Below are positions 11,292-20,867 of a DNA stretch of 64,000 nt, piece by piece. The position numbers were made by a program, and so were the translations under genes. Position 1 is the stretch's first letter. The number at the start of each line of letters is the position of its first letter. A model generated the notes under the pieces. It saw only the letters and a program-made list of their open reading frames with translations. It was not told the origin of the DNA and did no database searches. Source of the stretch: Bacteroides ovatus (lineage in GTDB: Bacteria; Bacteroidota; Bacteroidia; Bacteroidales; Bacteroidaceae); NCBI RefSeq assembly GCF_001314995.1, contig NZ_CP012938.1, positions 930,001-994,000 on the forward strand, read 5' to 3'.

Positions 11292-11365
11292 GGTCGCGTA
11301 GCTCAACTGAATAGAGTAGCTGACTACGGATCAGCCGGTTACAGGTTTGAATCCTGTCGCGATCA
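11292..11365 (+). tRNA. tRNA-Arg(ACG), copy 1
   Basis: This 74-nt cloverleaf has acceptor GGTCGCG paired with CGCGATC, D stem GCTC/GAGT, anticodon stem GCTGA/TCAGC around loop CTACGGA (anticodon ACG), and a CAGG/CCTG T stem with TTTGAAT. The discriminator is A and CCA is not encoded. It reads CGN arginine codons after A34 is converted to inosine. Confidence 0.97.
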
Positions 11366-11385
11366 CTTTTTTGAATTAACAGAAT

Positions 11386-11459
11386 GGCCGCGTAGCTCAA
11401 CTGAATAGAGTAGCTGACTACGGATCAGCCGGTTACAGGTTTGAATCCTGTCGCGGTCA
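11386..11459 (+). tRNA. tRNA-Arg(ACG), copy 2
   Basis: This copy matches copy 1 except in the acceptor stem, which is GGCCGCG/CGCGGTC. The T3-A70 pair has become C3-G70, a paired change that keeps the stem. The anticodon is ACG and the gene lies 20 nt after copy 1. Confidence 0.97.
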
Positions 11460-11488
11460 CTGAAAAATTTACAAGTTATATTATTTGA

Positions 11489-11562
11489 GGTCGCGTAGCT
11501 CAACTGAATAGAGTAGCTGACTACGGATCAGCCGGTTACAGGTTTGAATCCTGTCGCGATCA
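11489..11562 (+). tRNA. tRNA-Arg(ACG), copy 3
   Basis: Identical in sequence to copy 1 (acceptor GGTCGCG/CGCGATC, anticodon ACG). It is the last gene of the tandem cluster and is followed directly by a terminator hairpin. Confidence 0.97.
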
Positions 11563-11564
11563 CA

Positions 11565-11595
11565 AAATCCTCTGCATTTGATGCGGAGGATTTTT
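11565..11595 (+). terminator. Terminator of the tRNA-Arg cluster
   Basis: Arms 11565-11577 and 11581-11593 form a 13-bp stem with one G-T pair and a TTG loop. A T run follows. Confidence 0.88.
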
Positions 11596-11695
11596 ATTTT
11601 CTCCCATTTCATCGAAGAAATTAGCTATAACTAAACTAAAAAGATTCAAAAGTCAGTCATTATAAACAAGCGATACATCCCCTCATATCTTTTAT

Positions 11696-11789
11696 TTTCA
11701 ATTCCCTCTTCACCTTCACCTTTCTTCCGGGCTCCCTATAAATAAGTCGTTTACGGGTGAAGGGCAACTCTTACACAGCCTTTTTCACC
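11696..11789 (+). repeat. Dispersed GGTGAAG-type intergenic repeat, interrupted by IS66
   Basis: This non-coding stretch is rich in TTCACC/GGTGAA words and contains GTTTACGGGTGAAGGGCAAC at about 11749-11768. It resembles the repeat arms at 58983-59004 and 59256-59277, which read GTTTGCRGGTGAAGRGC. The IS66 element interrupts it; joining the flanks (TTTTCACC then TGT) restores a TTCACCTGT that also occurs in the 59.2-kb copy. No gene is visible between the tRNA terminator and the IS. Confidence 0.6.
11782..11789. repeat. IS66 target-site duplication, left copy
   Basis: TTTTCACC here is repeated exactly at 14329-14336 on the other side of the element. Eight base pairs is the usual target duplication of the IS66 family. 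Confidence 0.92.
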
Positions 11790-11822
11790 GTAAGCGTCTC
11801 GTAAGCGTCTCCGCGATTCTAT
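11790..11822 (+). repeat. IS66 left terminal repeat with duplicated 11-bp tip
   Basis: The sequence is GTAAGCGTCTC (11790-11800) followed at once by a full terminal repeat starting GTAAGCGTCTCCGCGATTC (11801-11822). The target duplication abuts the outer copy, so the outer 11 bp belong to the inserted element. Confidence 0.85.
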
Positions 11823-11858
11823 ATAGTGTATTAAAATAAAAAGGCTAATGATCCCTTT

Positions 11859-13423
11859 TTAGTCATTAGCCTTTTCCCATCTGTCAGGAAGCAGTTCCCT
11901 GTATTTTTCAATTGGTGTGTTCGGTTGCCATTCGGCTGTTCTGTTTATCACATCCGTGAGATACTCAAATAGATTCACTTTATGCATCCTACAAGTGAGT
12001 GCTATCGTATAGAGTATGGCGCCTCGTTCGGCCCCCTTATGGCTGCCGAAGAACAATGAGTTTTTTCTTGATAAGGATATGTACCGGTTCATCCGTTCAA
12101 CCATATTGTTGTCCAGATAAGTGTCACCATAATTAAAGATGTCCACCACTGCATTCCACTCATTGCGAAGATAGGTAATGGCTTCCTGCAGTTCGCTCTT
12201 AGGTAACAAATCCCCCGTTCTTCTATTTCATCAAGCACATCTTTTATTTCTCCGAGTATGTCCGGCGCATACTTTTTTCGATGCATAAGATTCTGTTCTA
12301 CCGTCCATCCCTCAACCCCAACTTTATGCTTATGCTCGTTTTGATAAAGTGCGTTTATCAGCTCCACGATCCTTTTTGCATCCGGGTCCTTCTCACCGCA
12401 ATCTATAAATTTCCGTTTTATATGTTGCAAGCACGGGATGCGTGTGATATTGGGATAAGCATCGCTTTCGAGCTTCCGGTAAGGTGAGTAACCATCGCTT
12501 TGTATGATACCTTTGCAACTGCCTAATTCGTTAAGAATAACTCTTTCAGACCGGGAGCCGTCATCATAGAGCAAGTATATCATCCTGGTGTTTATGCCGA
12601 CAACCACCCAAAGGTATCCCTTCCTGACTCCTTTTCCCTTGCTGTTCTTTTCCGGGACGAGTATTTTGTAATAGGTTTCATCGGCTGCCTTATAAGGATC
12701 GCTCAAAGCTGTCTGCCGGATGCACTTATAAAGATTTTCGAAGAGGTTTGAGGCTTTCTCTATCAACTTATGAGCCGTAGGTTTCTTCAGCGTAAAGCCA
12801 TGACTCTCGAAGTAGTTGATGATTCTTTCAACAGGTAGCGATTGTATATAACGTAATTCCATCAATCCGGCAATAAATGAACCGTCATAGCTGGAATTCA
12901 AGAAGGCCGAAGCCGGTGTTTTTCCCTCAAACAGGCGACCTTCTTGCGTATAGGTATGTATCTTGTAGACATGCTTGATGAAGCGCATGGGTACACATTC
13001 ATAGCGGACGCATATTCTGGGAACAGTGGTAAACAACCGGGCCTTATTGATGTCAAAATCGGGATCATCGGGATAAACGACATGTTCTTCTTCCTCCATC
13101 TCATAATGCATGTCACGTTTGGCCCCATTGTTCTTTCTTGCTTTACGCTTATCTGCTTTTTCCGCTTCTATCTTCTGCCGCTCTTCTTCGAATATGGCAG
13201 ATTGGGGAGCCTGTTGCTGTTCGGATGTGTTGGATACAAGTTTGGCGAGTCCCTTAGTAAGGCGCTGTTGCTTGCTAAGAGATTCGCCTTTTTGAAGGAG
13301 TGCCTCTTTAAGGGAAGAAACCTCCTTTATCAAAGCATCTATTTGGTCCAAGAGTCTGTTGTTGTCATCTCGTAATCCCTTGATTTGTTCCTTCAATAAC
13401 TCTATGATCTCATCCTTTTTCAT
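11859..13423 (-). pseudogene. tnpC: IS66 transposase TnpC, frameshifted
   Basis: The true start is taken as the ATG at 13423 (MKKDEIIELLKEQIKGL), not the upstream ATG at 13483. The N-terminus is a coiled coil, followed by a zinc-finger region and the DDE domain. The acidic residues in ADETYY and IIQSDGY lie in the first frame; the third, in DNNMVERMNRY, lies in a second frame (11859-12209). The frame breaks in a run of five C at 12212-12216. Adding one base would give ...EERGDLLPKSELQEAI, the expected family sequence. The break may be an inactivating deletion, a slip in the assembly, or less likely a frameshift used in expression. Confidence 0.88.
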
Positions 13424-13509
13424 GGCATAAAGATATAAAAAATCAACGAATTGGCCAAATAAACCGGATGATATCTTTAGCACAAATAACTAATAATCAG
13501 AATGTTGAA

Positions 13510-13860
13510 TTAGATCCTAAAACGCTTTCTCAACCGTACAGACTTTAATGACACTCCATTTAAGATAAAAGACAAAACCTGATAAGAAATCTCGTAATTG
13601 CCTGTATTGGGGTTAAATGTCGGTAACTCAAAACTTCCACCTTCGAGGCGCTTGTAGTACAGAAGAAAGCCATCGCCATCCCAACGCAGTATTTTTACAC
13701 TTTGTCGGTTTTTACCAAAGAATAAAAAGATATCTCCGGAAACGGGAGACAAGTCCTTCATTTCCAATCGTATAATTTTGAATAAACCGTCAATGCCAAG
13801 GTTCATACGAACAAAGCCCTGGTACAGATAGTAGCGATTGGCTGATGTTAGAGAATACAT
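13510..13860 (-). CDS. tnpB: IS66 accessory protein TnpB (Orf2)
   Basis: At 116 residues this is the usual length of the IS66 Orf2 family. The core DIFLFFGKNRQSVKILRWDG followed by GFLLYYKRLE is the family hallmark. It overlaps the end of tnpA by 13 nt, suggesting translational coupling as in other IS66 elements. It is required for transposition of IS66 elements, but its biochemical role is unknown. The frame is intact. Confidence 0.92.
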   Translation of the reverse strand: MYSLTSANRYYLYQGFVRMNLGIDGLFKIIRLEMKDLSPVSGDIFLFFGKNRQSVKILRWDGDGFLLYYKRLEGGSFELPTFNPNTGNYEISYQVLSFILNGVSLKSVRLRKRFRI

Positions 13861-14252
13861 AGATCTCCCTCCGTTCTTTCGTAATCGCGCAACATTTTAA
13901 TCACACCACCGGGTGTGGCCCGTTTGACCGAAATGGTGGTTCCACTGTTAAAGGTGATTGTGATCCCGGCAAGACTAAACTCTTCTTCCGACAACATGGC
14001 GGGTGCTATTTGAGTGAATGAAGGAGAGAAAGTTGTCGGTTGGGAGGGTTCAACGCCGCCATAATAATCACGGACCACATCTGCCTTGGCTTGTTTAACG
14101 CTATAGCCCCGTCTGGACATCCAGGAACTCATACCACCAAAAGTGGTATGCTGATCGCGGCAAACATCGGCTAAAGAACAATTGTAGTCTACTTTCAATA
14201 CTTCAAGGAAATGTTTCCAAGTTTTTCCAAATCGATTTTCTGCTAAATCCAT
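13848..14252 (-). CDS. tnpA: IS66 accessory protein TnpA (Orf1)
   Basis: This is the first gene of the element, 134 residues. The N-terminal half looks like a helix-turn-helix module (SLADVCRDQHTTFGGMSSWM then SRRGYSVKQAK). The C-terminal part (ITITFNSGTTISVKRATPGG) is typical of the IS66 Orf1 group found in Bacteroidetes. It begins 56 nt inside the right terminal repeat, so its promoter probably lies within the element end. The frame is intact. Confidence 0.88.
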   Translation of the reverse strand: MDLAENRFGKTWKHFLEVLKVDYNCSLADVCRDQHTTFGGMSSWMSRRGYSVKQAKADVVRDYYGGVEPSQPTTFSPSFTQIAPAMLSEEEFSLAGITITFNSGTTISVKRATPGGVIKMLRDYERTEGDLCIL

Positions 14253-14306
14253 AATGCTTCATTTTTATACATAGCAAAAATATAAGAATGAAAAAAGGGC
14301 GACAAG

Positions 14307-14328
14307 ATAGAATCGCGGAGACGCTTAC
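14307..14328 (-). repeat. IS66 right terminal inverted repeat
   Basis: Read on the minus strand this gives the same 22 bp as 11801-11822, starting GTAAGCGTCTCCGCG. Confidence 0.92.
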
Positions 14329-14336
14329 TTTTCACC
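14329..14336. repeat. IS66 target-site duplication, right copy
   Basis: TTTTCACC, identical to 11782-11789. Confidence 0.92.
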
Positions 14337-14392
14337 TGTTTGGAAATGAAATATGTCACAATGGCTATTAGAATTTCTTATCAAGCCCTCAA

Positions 14393-14452
14393 ATAGCTAT
14401 GCTTTAGATAGGCTAAAGCGTAGCTATCCGTTCCCTAAAGCTATGCTTTAGG
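14393..14452. repeat. Cluster of CTAAAGC/GCTTTAG palindromes
   Basis: ATAGCTATGCTTTAG (14393-14407) pairs with CTAAAGCGTAGCTAT (14413-14427) with one mismatch around a 5-nt loop. A second palindrome, CCTAAAGC-TAT-GCTTTAGG, lies at 14434-14452. An AAGGTGAAAAACC tail follows, again like the GGTGAA repeats. The rest of the 302-nt gap 14337-14638 holds only this and the hairpin at 14544-14599. Confidence 0.8.
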
Positions 14453-14543
14453 AAGGTGAAAAACCTGTATCGAAAAACGTAATTAATAAGAAATATAACC
14501 CTTTCACAATAGACAGCGGCTGTCTTAAATAAATCATTGGCTG

Positions 14544-14599
14544 GTTTAAAATAAATATCCCAATGACTGAATTCAATCATTGGGATATTTATTTTAAAC
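14544..14599 (-). terminator. Long hairpin downstream of dapA
   Basis: Arms 14544-14566 and 14577-14599 are a perfect 23-bp inverted repeat around a 10-nt loop. It lies 40 nt after the dapA stop and may end that transcript. It lacks a clean T tract, so the terminator role is inferred. Confidence 0.6.
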
Positions 14600-14638
14600 A
14601 CTTAGATGTTTATTATGAATTCCTCGCTGAAGAAGGCA

Positions 14639-15532
14639 TCAACATTTAATATTCAACTCATTCAAAACCTTGCGTATTGCCTCAAATGTAGTAATGCGAG
14701 TAGGAACTAGTGGCAACCGAAGTTTATTCTCAATCATACCCATGGCATTCAACATTGATTTTACTCCTGCTGGATTTCCATCAACAAACAACAAATTGAA
14801 TAATTCCGTGAATCGATGATGGATGGTTAATGCATTGGCAAAGTCTCCTTGAAGCGCCAGGCGCGTCATACGGCTAAATTCACGAGGAAAAGCATTACCA
14901 ATTACTGAAATCACACCAACGGCTCCCAATGTAATAAGCGGAAAGGTTATACCATCATCTCCGGAGATTACATTGAAATTTTCCGGTTTATTTTTAATAA
15001 TATCATCCATTTGCGTAATATTGCCGGATGCTTCTTTAATGGCAACTACATTCTTAAAATCACGGGCAATCCGCAAAGTAGTTTCGGCAGTCATATTTAC
15101 CCCCGTACGTCCCGGAACATTATACAATACGATGGGGAGCTCCGTAGCTTCTGCAATCGCTTTATAATGCTGATAAATACCTTCTTGAGAAGGTTTATTA
15201 TAATACGGCACAACAGACAATATGGCATCAACTCCTGTGAAATCATCATTTTTCAATGTTTCTACAATAGCACGAGTATTATTACCACCTACACCCAACA
15301 GAATAGGAATTCTTCCGTTAACGCGGTCAATTACCATCTTTTTTATAATTTTCTTTTCTTCCTCGGTCAGAGTCGGTGTTTCAGCTGTAGTCCCCAGCAC
15401 ACACAAGAAATCCGCATTATTCTGTAATAGATAGTCCACCATACGCATCAACGCGTCATAGTCAACGCTCTCATCCTCTTTGAAAGGAGTAATCAGTGCT
15501 ACCCCCATTCCTTTCAATTTAGTCTGTATCAT
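14639..15532 (-). CDS. dapA: 4-Hydroxy-tetrahydrodipicolinate synthase
   Basis: This enzyme condenses pyruvate with aspartate semialdehyde in the first committed step of the lysine/diaminopimelate pathway. The 297-residue TIM barrel shows GTTAE (47-51), the second-sphere LYNVPGRTG (Y137, R142) and the Schiff-base lysine K166 in VAIKEASGN. It lies downstream of ligA on the same strand, but a good -7 box falls in the 59-nt gap, so it probably has its own promoter. The long hairpin at 14544-14599 follows the gene. Confidence 0.97.
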   Translation of the reverse strand: MIQTKLKGMGVALITPFKEDESVDYDALMRMVDYLLQNNADFLCVLGTTAETPTLTEEEKKIIKKMVIDRVNGRIPILLGVGGNNTRAIVETLKNDDFTGVDAILSVVPYYNKPSQEGIYQHYKAIAEATELPIVLYNVPGRTGVNMTAETTLRIARDFKNVVAIKEASGNITQMDDIIKNKPENFNVISGDDGITFPLITLGAVGVISVIGNAFPREFSRMTRLALQGDFANALTIHHRFTELFNLLFVDGNPAGVKSMLNAMGMIENKLRLPLVPTRITTFEAIRKVLNELNIKC

Positions 15533-15566
15533 GAGTTTTAATTATAATCTCTAATTTATTTAGCCG

Positions 15567-15574
15567 CAAAAGTA
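15567..15574 (-). promoter_or_regulatory. -7 promoter box for dapA
   Basis: TACTTTTG on the minus strand, a perfect TAnnTTTG, lies 35 nt upstream of the dapA ATG and after the ligA stop. Confidence 0.65.
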
Positions 15575-15591
15575 CGAATATTTTTCTTATC

Positions 15592-17625
<2,034 letters not shown>

Positions 17626-17642
17626 TTATCTTTGAATATTTG

Positions 17643-17650
17643 TACTTTTG
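17643..17650 (+). promoter_or_regulatory. -7 promoter box for trmD
   Basis: TACTTTTG, a perfect TAnnTTTG, lies 17 nt before the trmD ATG, so the leader would be about 10 nt. The footprint overlaps that of the divergent ligA promoter. Confidence 0.6.
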
Positions 17651-17667
17651 CGAAAAATTAAAAGATT

Positions 17668-18345
17668 ATGCGCATTGATATTATAACAGTTTTACCCGAA
17701 ATGATTGAAGGTTTCTTCAATTGTTCTATCATGAAACGAGCTCAAGATAAAGGACTTGCAGAAATACACATTCACAATTTACGTGATTACACCGAAGATA
17801 AATATCGTCGTGTCGATGATTATCCTTTTGGAGGATTTGCCGGAATGGTGATGAAAATAGAACCTATCGAACGCTGCATCAATGCTCTAAAGGCAGAACG
17901 TGACTACGATGAAGTTATCTTCACGACCCCTGACGGAGAACAATTCAACCAACCGATGGCCAACACTCTCTCTCTGGCACAGAATCTCATTATTCTTTGC
18001 GGACACTTTAAAGGCATCGATTACCGTATTCGCGAACATCTGATTACTAAAGAAATCAGTATCGGCGATTATGTATTAACAGGAGGAGAACTAGCGGCAG
18101 CAGTGATGGCAGATGCTATCGTACGTATCATTCCCGGAGTCATCTCCGATGAACAATCCGCACTTTCCGATTCTTTCCAGGATAATTTGCTGGCAGCACC
18201 TGTATATACACGACCTGCTGATTATAAAGGCTGGAAAGTTCCCGATATTCTATTATCCGGGCATGAAGCAAAGATCAAAGAATGGGAACTGCAACAGTCC
18301 CTGGAACGCACCAGAAAACTTCGTCCCGACCTATTAGGGGAGTAA
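17668..18345 (+). CDS. trmD: tRNA (guanine-N1-)-methyltransferase TrmD
   Basis: This enzyme uses S-adenosylmethionine to methylate N1 of G37 in tRNAs with G at position 36, including the tRNA-Pro(TGG) encoded at 59.5 kb. It has 225 residues, a normal length. The trefoil-knot SAM site is seen in [15 protein letters not shown] and [16 protein letters not shown]. The catalytic aspartate region [14 protein letters not shown] is intact. It is monocistronic here and is not in the rpsP-rimM-trmD-rplS arrangement of many other bacteria. Confidence 0.97.
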   Translation: MRIDIITVLPEMIEGFFNCSIMKRAQDKGLAEIHIHNLRDYTEDKYRRVDDYPFGGFAGMVMKIEPIERCINALKAERDYDEVIFTTPDGEQFNQPMANTLSLAQNLIILCGHFKGIDYRIREHLITKEISIGDYVLTGGELAAAVMADAIVRIIPGVISDEQSALSDSFQDNLLAAPVYTRPADYKGWKVPDILLSGHEAKIKEWELQQSLERTRKLRPDLLGE

Positions 18346-18360
18346 AATAAAGTGTAAATA

Positions 18361-18403
18361 AAAACGACGGTGAAGATTACGTAAATCCTCACCGTCGTTT
18401 TTA
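18361..18403 (+). terminator. Terminator after trmD
   Basis: AAAACGACGGTGA (18361-18373) pairs with TCACCGTCGTTTT (18389-18401), with A and T flanks on both sides, so it could serve both trmD and the converging pyrD. No other feature is seen in 18346-18561. Confidence 0.85.
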
Positions 18404-18561
18404 TTTTATCTTCAATCTAAAGATTCTGTCCGTAGACAATTCCTCTAAACACGAACTTCTTTTTCATCTGCCACTACCTGCCTGTTTATCCTTTCTTTAT
18501 TTAAAAGAGAAATAGCATTTTTCTTGCAGACTTAATGCGAAGGGTTATTGTATGTTTTCAA

Positions 18562-19473
18562 TTATACCTCAAGCGCACCAATTATTTCCTTTACAGACTT
18601 ACATCCGTGTCTTTCCAGGTAATTATTTATACCATCTTCCACTTTAATAGTCACAGCAGGATCTATGAAATTTGCCGTACCAATTTGGATGGCCGTCGCA
18701 CCTGCAAGCATGAATTCAACAGCATCTTTCCAGTCCATAATACCTCCCAATCCAATGACAGGAATATTTACCGCCTTGGCAACTTGCCATACCATACGTA
18801 ATGCGATAGGTTTTACGGCTGCTCCCGACATTCCGCCTGTTATAGTTGACAAAATAGGGCGTTTACGTTCCGCATCAATCGCCATACCCAGCAATGTATT
18901 GATTAATGACACGCTATCCGCACCACTTTCTTCTGCTGCACGAGCTATTTCAGTGATGTCCGTAACGTTCGGGGAGAGTTTTACGATAAGTGTCTTTTTG
19001 TAAGCTGAACGCACTGCTTTTACTACTTCTGACGCCCCTTTTGCTGACACACCAAAAGCCATACCACCTTGCTTTACATTAGGGCAAGAGATGTTTAGCT
19101 CTATAGCAGGAATTTTGTCAAGTTCATTAATGATTTCAGCTGTTTTTACATAATCTTCGATGGCAGATCCCGAAACGTTTACAATCATATTCGTTTGGAT
19201 GTCTTTTATACGGGGATATATATGCTCCACAAAGTAATCAACACCCTTATTTTGCAGTCCTACAGCGTTTAACATCCCAGAAGGAGTCTCTGCCATACGC
19301 GGATAAGGGTTTCCTTCACGTTTGTGAAGAGTAGTTCCTTTTACAATAATACCACCTATTCGCGCTATATCAATGAAGTCGGAGAACTCTTCACCATATC
19401 CAAATGTACCAGATGCTGTCATCACCGGGTTTTTCATTTGTAATTCACCAATGTTTACACTTAAATCTGCCAT
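18562..19473 (-). CDS. pyrD: Dihydroorotate dehydrogenase B, catalytic subunit
   Basis: This FMN-dependent class 1B enzyme oxidises dihydroorotate to orotate in pyrimidine synthesis. The TIM barrel has 303 residues. It shows [10 protein letters not shown] at the N-terminus, the substrate loop with the catalytic cysteine in [13 protein letters not shown], and the FMN phosphate site in [13 protein letters not shown]. It overlaps the end of pyrK by 13 nt, and the two make the heterotetramer in which PyrK passes electrons to NAD+. It is the second gene of the operon. Confidence 0.96.
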   Translation of the reverse strand: MADLSVNIGELQMKNPVMTASGTFGYGEEFSDFIDIARIGGIIVKGTTLHKREGNPYPRMAETPSGMLNAVGLQNKGVDYFVEHIYPRIKDIQTNMIVNVSGSAIEDYVKTAEIINELDKIPAIELNISCPNVKQGGMAFGVSAKGASEVVKAVRSAYKKTLIVKLSPNVTDITEIARAAEESGADSVSLINTLLGMAIDAERKRPILSTITGGMSGAAVKPIALRMVWQVAKAVNIPVIGLGGIMDWKDAVEFMLAGATAIQIGTANFIDPAVTIKVEDGINNYLERHGCKSVKEIIGALEV

Positions 19474-20237
19474 AGTAGTTTATTTATATTAAAAACAGGA
19501 CCTTCTTTACATACACACAAATGACCTTCTGTCGTATTTTCCACACAACATAAGCATGCTCCGATACCACAAGCCATTGTATTTTCCAAAGATACTTCAC
19601 ATTCTATCTGATTACTTTTGGCATATTTTGCCACAGCCACCATCATCGGTTTGGGACCACAAGTGTAAATCTGCTCAAATCGTACCTTATTTAATATAGA
19701 ATGTTGGGTAACATATCCTTTTTCTCCATGGCTACCATCTTCCGTGGTGGTATATACCTCTCCATATTTGGCAAACTCTTCCAGCTGCAACAGATCTTTG
19801 TCGCTACGGGCACCTAACAGGAACGTAGGTTTATGGCCTTTTTTAGCCAACTGCTCACCTAAATAAAGCATAGGGGCTGTTCCGACACCTCCACCAACTA
19901 ATAAGAGCTTATCAGAAGCCTCCAGAGGCATTGTATATGCATTTCCCAGTGGAAGCACTACATTTATTGTTTCACCGGGATTAACCTCTGCCAAACGTCT
20001 TGTTCCATCACCAACCAGCTGGATCAGAAACCAGACCTCATTTCGCTGTTTATCTACAAAATTAATAGAAATGGGACGCCGTAAGAATGTAGTAGGCGAA
20101 CCGTCCACCCGGAGTTCGGCAAACTGCCCAGGTAACATTTCGGGCAGTAATGACTGAGAGGTCAATTTTAGCAATACATAGTTTGCATTCAATCTGATAT
20201 TCTCGGTCACTGTCAGATCTAAAATAAATTTCTTCAT
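19461..20237 (-). CDS. pyrK: Dihydroorotate dehydrogenase B, electron-transfer subunit
   Basis: The start is placed at the ATG at 20237 ([13 protein letters not shown], 258 residues); the upstream ATG at 20276 would fall within the predicted promoter. The ferredoxin-reductase fold has an FAD site (FLRRPISI), a nucleotide-binding loop ([12 protein letters not shown]) and a C-terminal [2Fe-2S] cluster region with cysteines in [14 protein letters not shown] and HLCVCKEG. It hands electrons from PyrD FMN to NAD+. It is the first gene of the pyrKD operon. Confidence 0.95.
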   Translation of the reverse strand: MKKFILDLTVTENIRLNANYVLLKLTSQSLLPEMLPGQFAELRVDGSPTTFLRRPISINFVDKQRNEVWFLIQLVGDGTRRLAEVNPGETINVVLPLGNAYTMPLEASDKLLLVGGGVGTAPMLYLGEQLAKKGHKPTFLLGARSDKDLLQLEEFAKYGEVYTTTEDGSHGEKGYVTQHSILNKVRFEQIYTCGPKPMMVAVAKYAKSNQIECEVSLENTMACGIGACLCCVENTTEGHLCVCKEGPVFNINKLLWQI

Positions 20238-20273
20238 GTATGGATATAAAAGTATAAATTCGTATTCCGGGTG

Positions 20274-20281
20274 CAAAGATA
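20274..20281 (-). promoter_or_regulatory. -7 promoter box for pyrKD
   Basis: TATCTTTG on the minus strand, 37 nt before the pyrK ATG at 20237. Confidence 0.65.
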
Positions 20282-20313
20282 CAGGAAATTGCTCAAACCA
20301 CCGATTTTACTCT

Positions 20314-20784
20314 TCATTTTTCAGGTCGAAACGTCTCATAGGTATTATCATCGAAAAATATTCTTATTTCCGTGATTTTCCTGGCAGGCTTTTCTATATA
20401 CCTAATCTCTTGTTTTACAATCTCTTTGGGGGCATTTTCGGCGTTTCTTAACGGCGTTTCCTTGCGATTTTCCGGAAGAGTCGGTTCTTTGGACGGATTT
20501 ACGGGATTCTCGTCGAATAAAGAAGGCAGATAATCGTGATTAGAAGAAGAAAAGGAAGTTCCTTCTTCAGACACCATCATTTCGCCCTTACCATAAAGCA
20601 ACCATTCAAGATTTACATAGTCATACTTTTGATGAACCTTCATAACGACCTCTAAGCTGGGTTTATTCCGATCATTTAAAATATGAGAGAGAGTAGATTG
20701 TTGCACTCCAATTGTTTCAGCAAAAACTCTAGGAGGAACTTTTTCTCTTTCCATTATCATTCTGATTCTGTCTTTTATTTCCAT
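20314..20784 (-). CDS. XRE-family helix-turn-helix protein
   Basis: This 156-residue protein has an N-terminal XRE/Cro DNA-binding domain (about 3-65), with VFAETIGVQQSTLSHILNDR as the helix-turn-helix. A proline-rich linker follows, then a short C-terminal beta segment (RKITEIRIFFDDNTYETFRP) that may bind a partner or mediate dimers. It is a likely transcriptional regulator of unknown target. Upstream lie a perfect palindrome TACAATTGTA (20801-20810) in the leader and a field of TACAA/TTGTA half-sites, which suggest autoregulation. This family is common in Bacteroides, but I know of no characterised member. Confidence 0.85.
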   Translation of the reverse strand: MEIKDRIRMIMEREKVPPRVFAETIGVQQSTLSHILNDRNKPSLEVVMKVHQKYDYVNLEWLLYGKGEMMVSEEGTSFSSSNHDYLPSLFDENPVNPSKEPTLPENRKETPLRNAENAPKEIVKQEIRYIEKPARKITEIRIFFDDNTYETFRPEK

Positions 20785-20800
20785 ACTACCTTCTTTTTAT

Positions 20801-20810
20801 TACAATTGTA
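20801..20810. promoter_or_regulatory. Candidate operator TACAATTGTA
   Basis: A perfect 10-bp palindrome 17 nt before the XRE start codon and downstream of its candidate -7 boxes. Repressor binding here would block transcription; this is inferred. Confidence 0.45.
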
Positions 20811-20830
20811 TGTGTTATGTACCTATTTCA

Positions 20831-20867
20831 CAAAAATACGCACTATCTCATTGATTATACAAAGGTA
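20831..20867 (-). promoter_or_regulatory. Candidate promoter boxes for the XRE gene
   Basis: Two minus-strand matches to TAnnTTTG: TATTTTTG (20831-20838) and TACCTTTG (20860-20867). Which one is used cannot be told from sequence. Confidence 0.5.

Larger units (their letters stand above)
11790..14328 (-). mobile_element. IS66-family insertion sequence (2539 bp)
   Basis: The ends are fixed by the 8-bp direct repeat TTTTCACC on both sides and by terminal inverted repeats starting GTAAGCGTCTC, which fits the GTAA tip of IS66 elements. It carries the three standard genes on the minus strand: tnpA (13848-14252), tnpB (13510-13860) and tnpC (11859-13423). The tnpC gene has a frameshift, so this copy is probably immobile unless it is helped in trans or the frame is restored during expression. 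The left tip has an extra 11-bp copy of the terminal sequence. Confidence 0.95.

Noticed and set aside
12089..12208. C-terminal 40 residues of the long tnpC frame as genuine protein
   Set aside because: After the homopolymer break this frame gives non-family sequence, while the other frame carries the conserved DNNMVER region.
11292..14336. Integration of a tRNA-targeted genomic island
   Set aside because: No integrase or direct repeat of the tRNA 3' end was found. The only mobile DNA there is the IS66 element with its own target duplication.
14413..14601. 62-residue ORF on the minus strand beside the IS66 element
   Set aside because: It is built from the 23-bp inverted repeat and the GCTTTAG palindromes and has no coding character.
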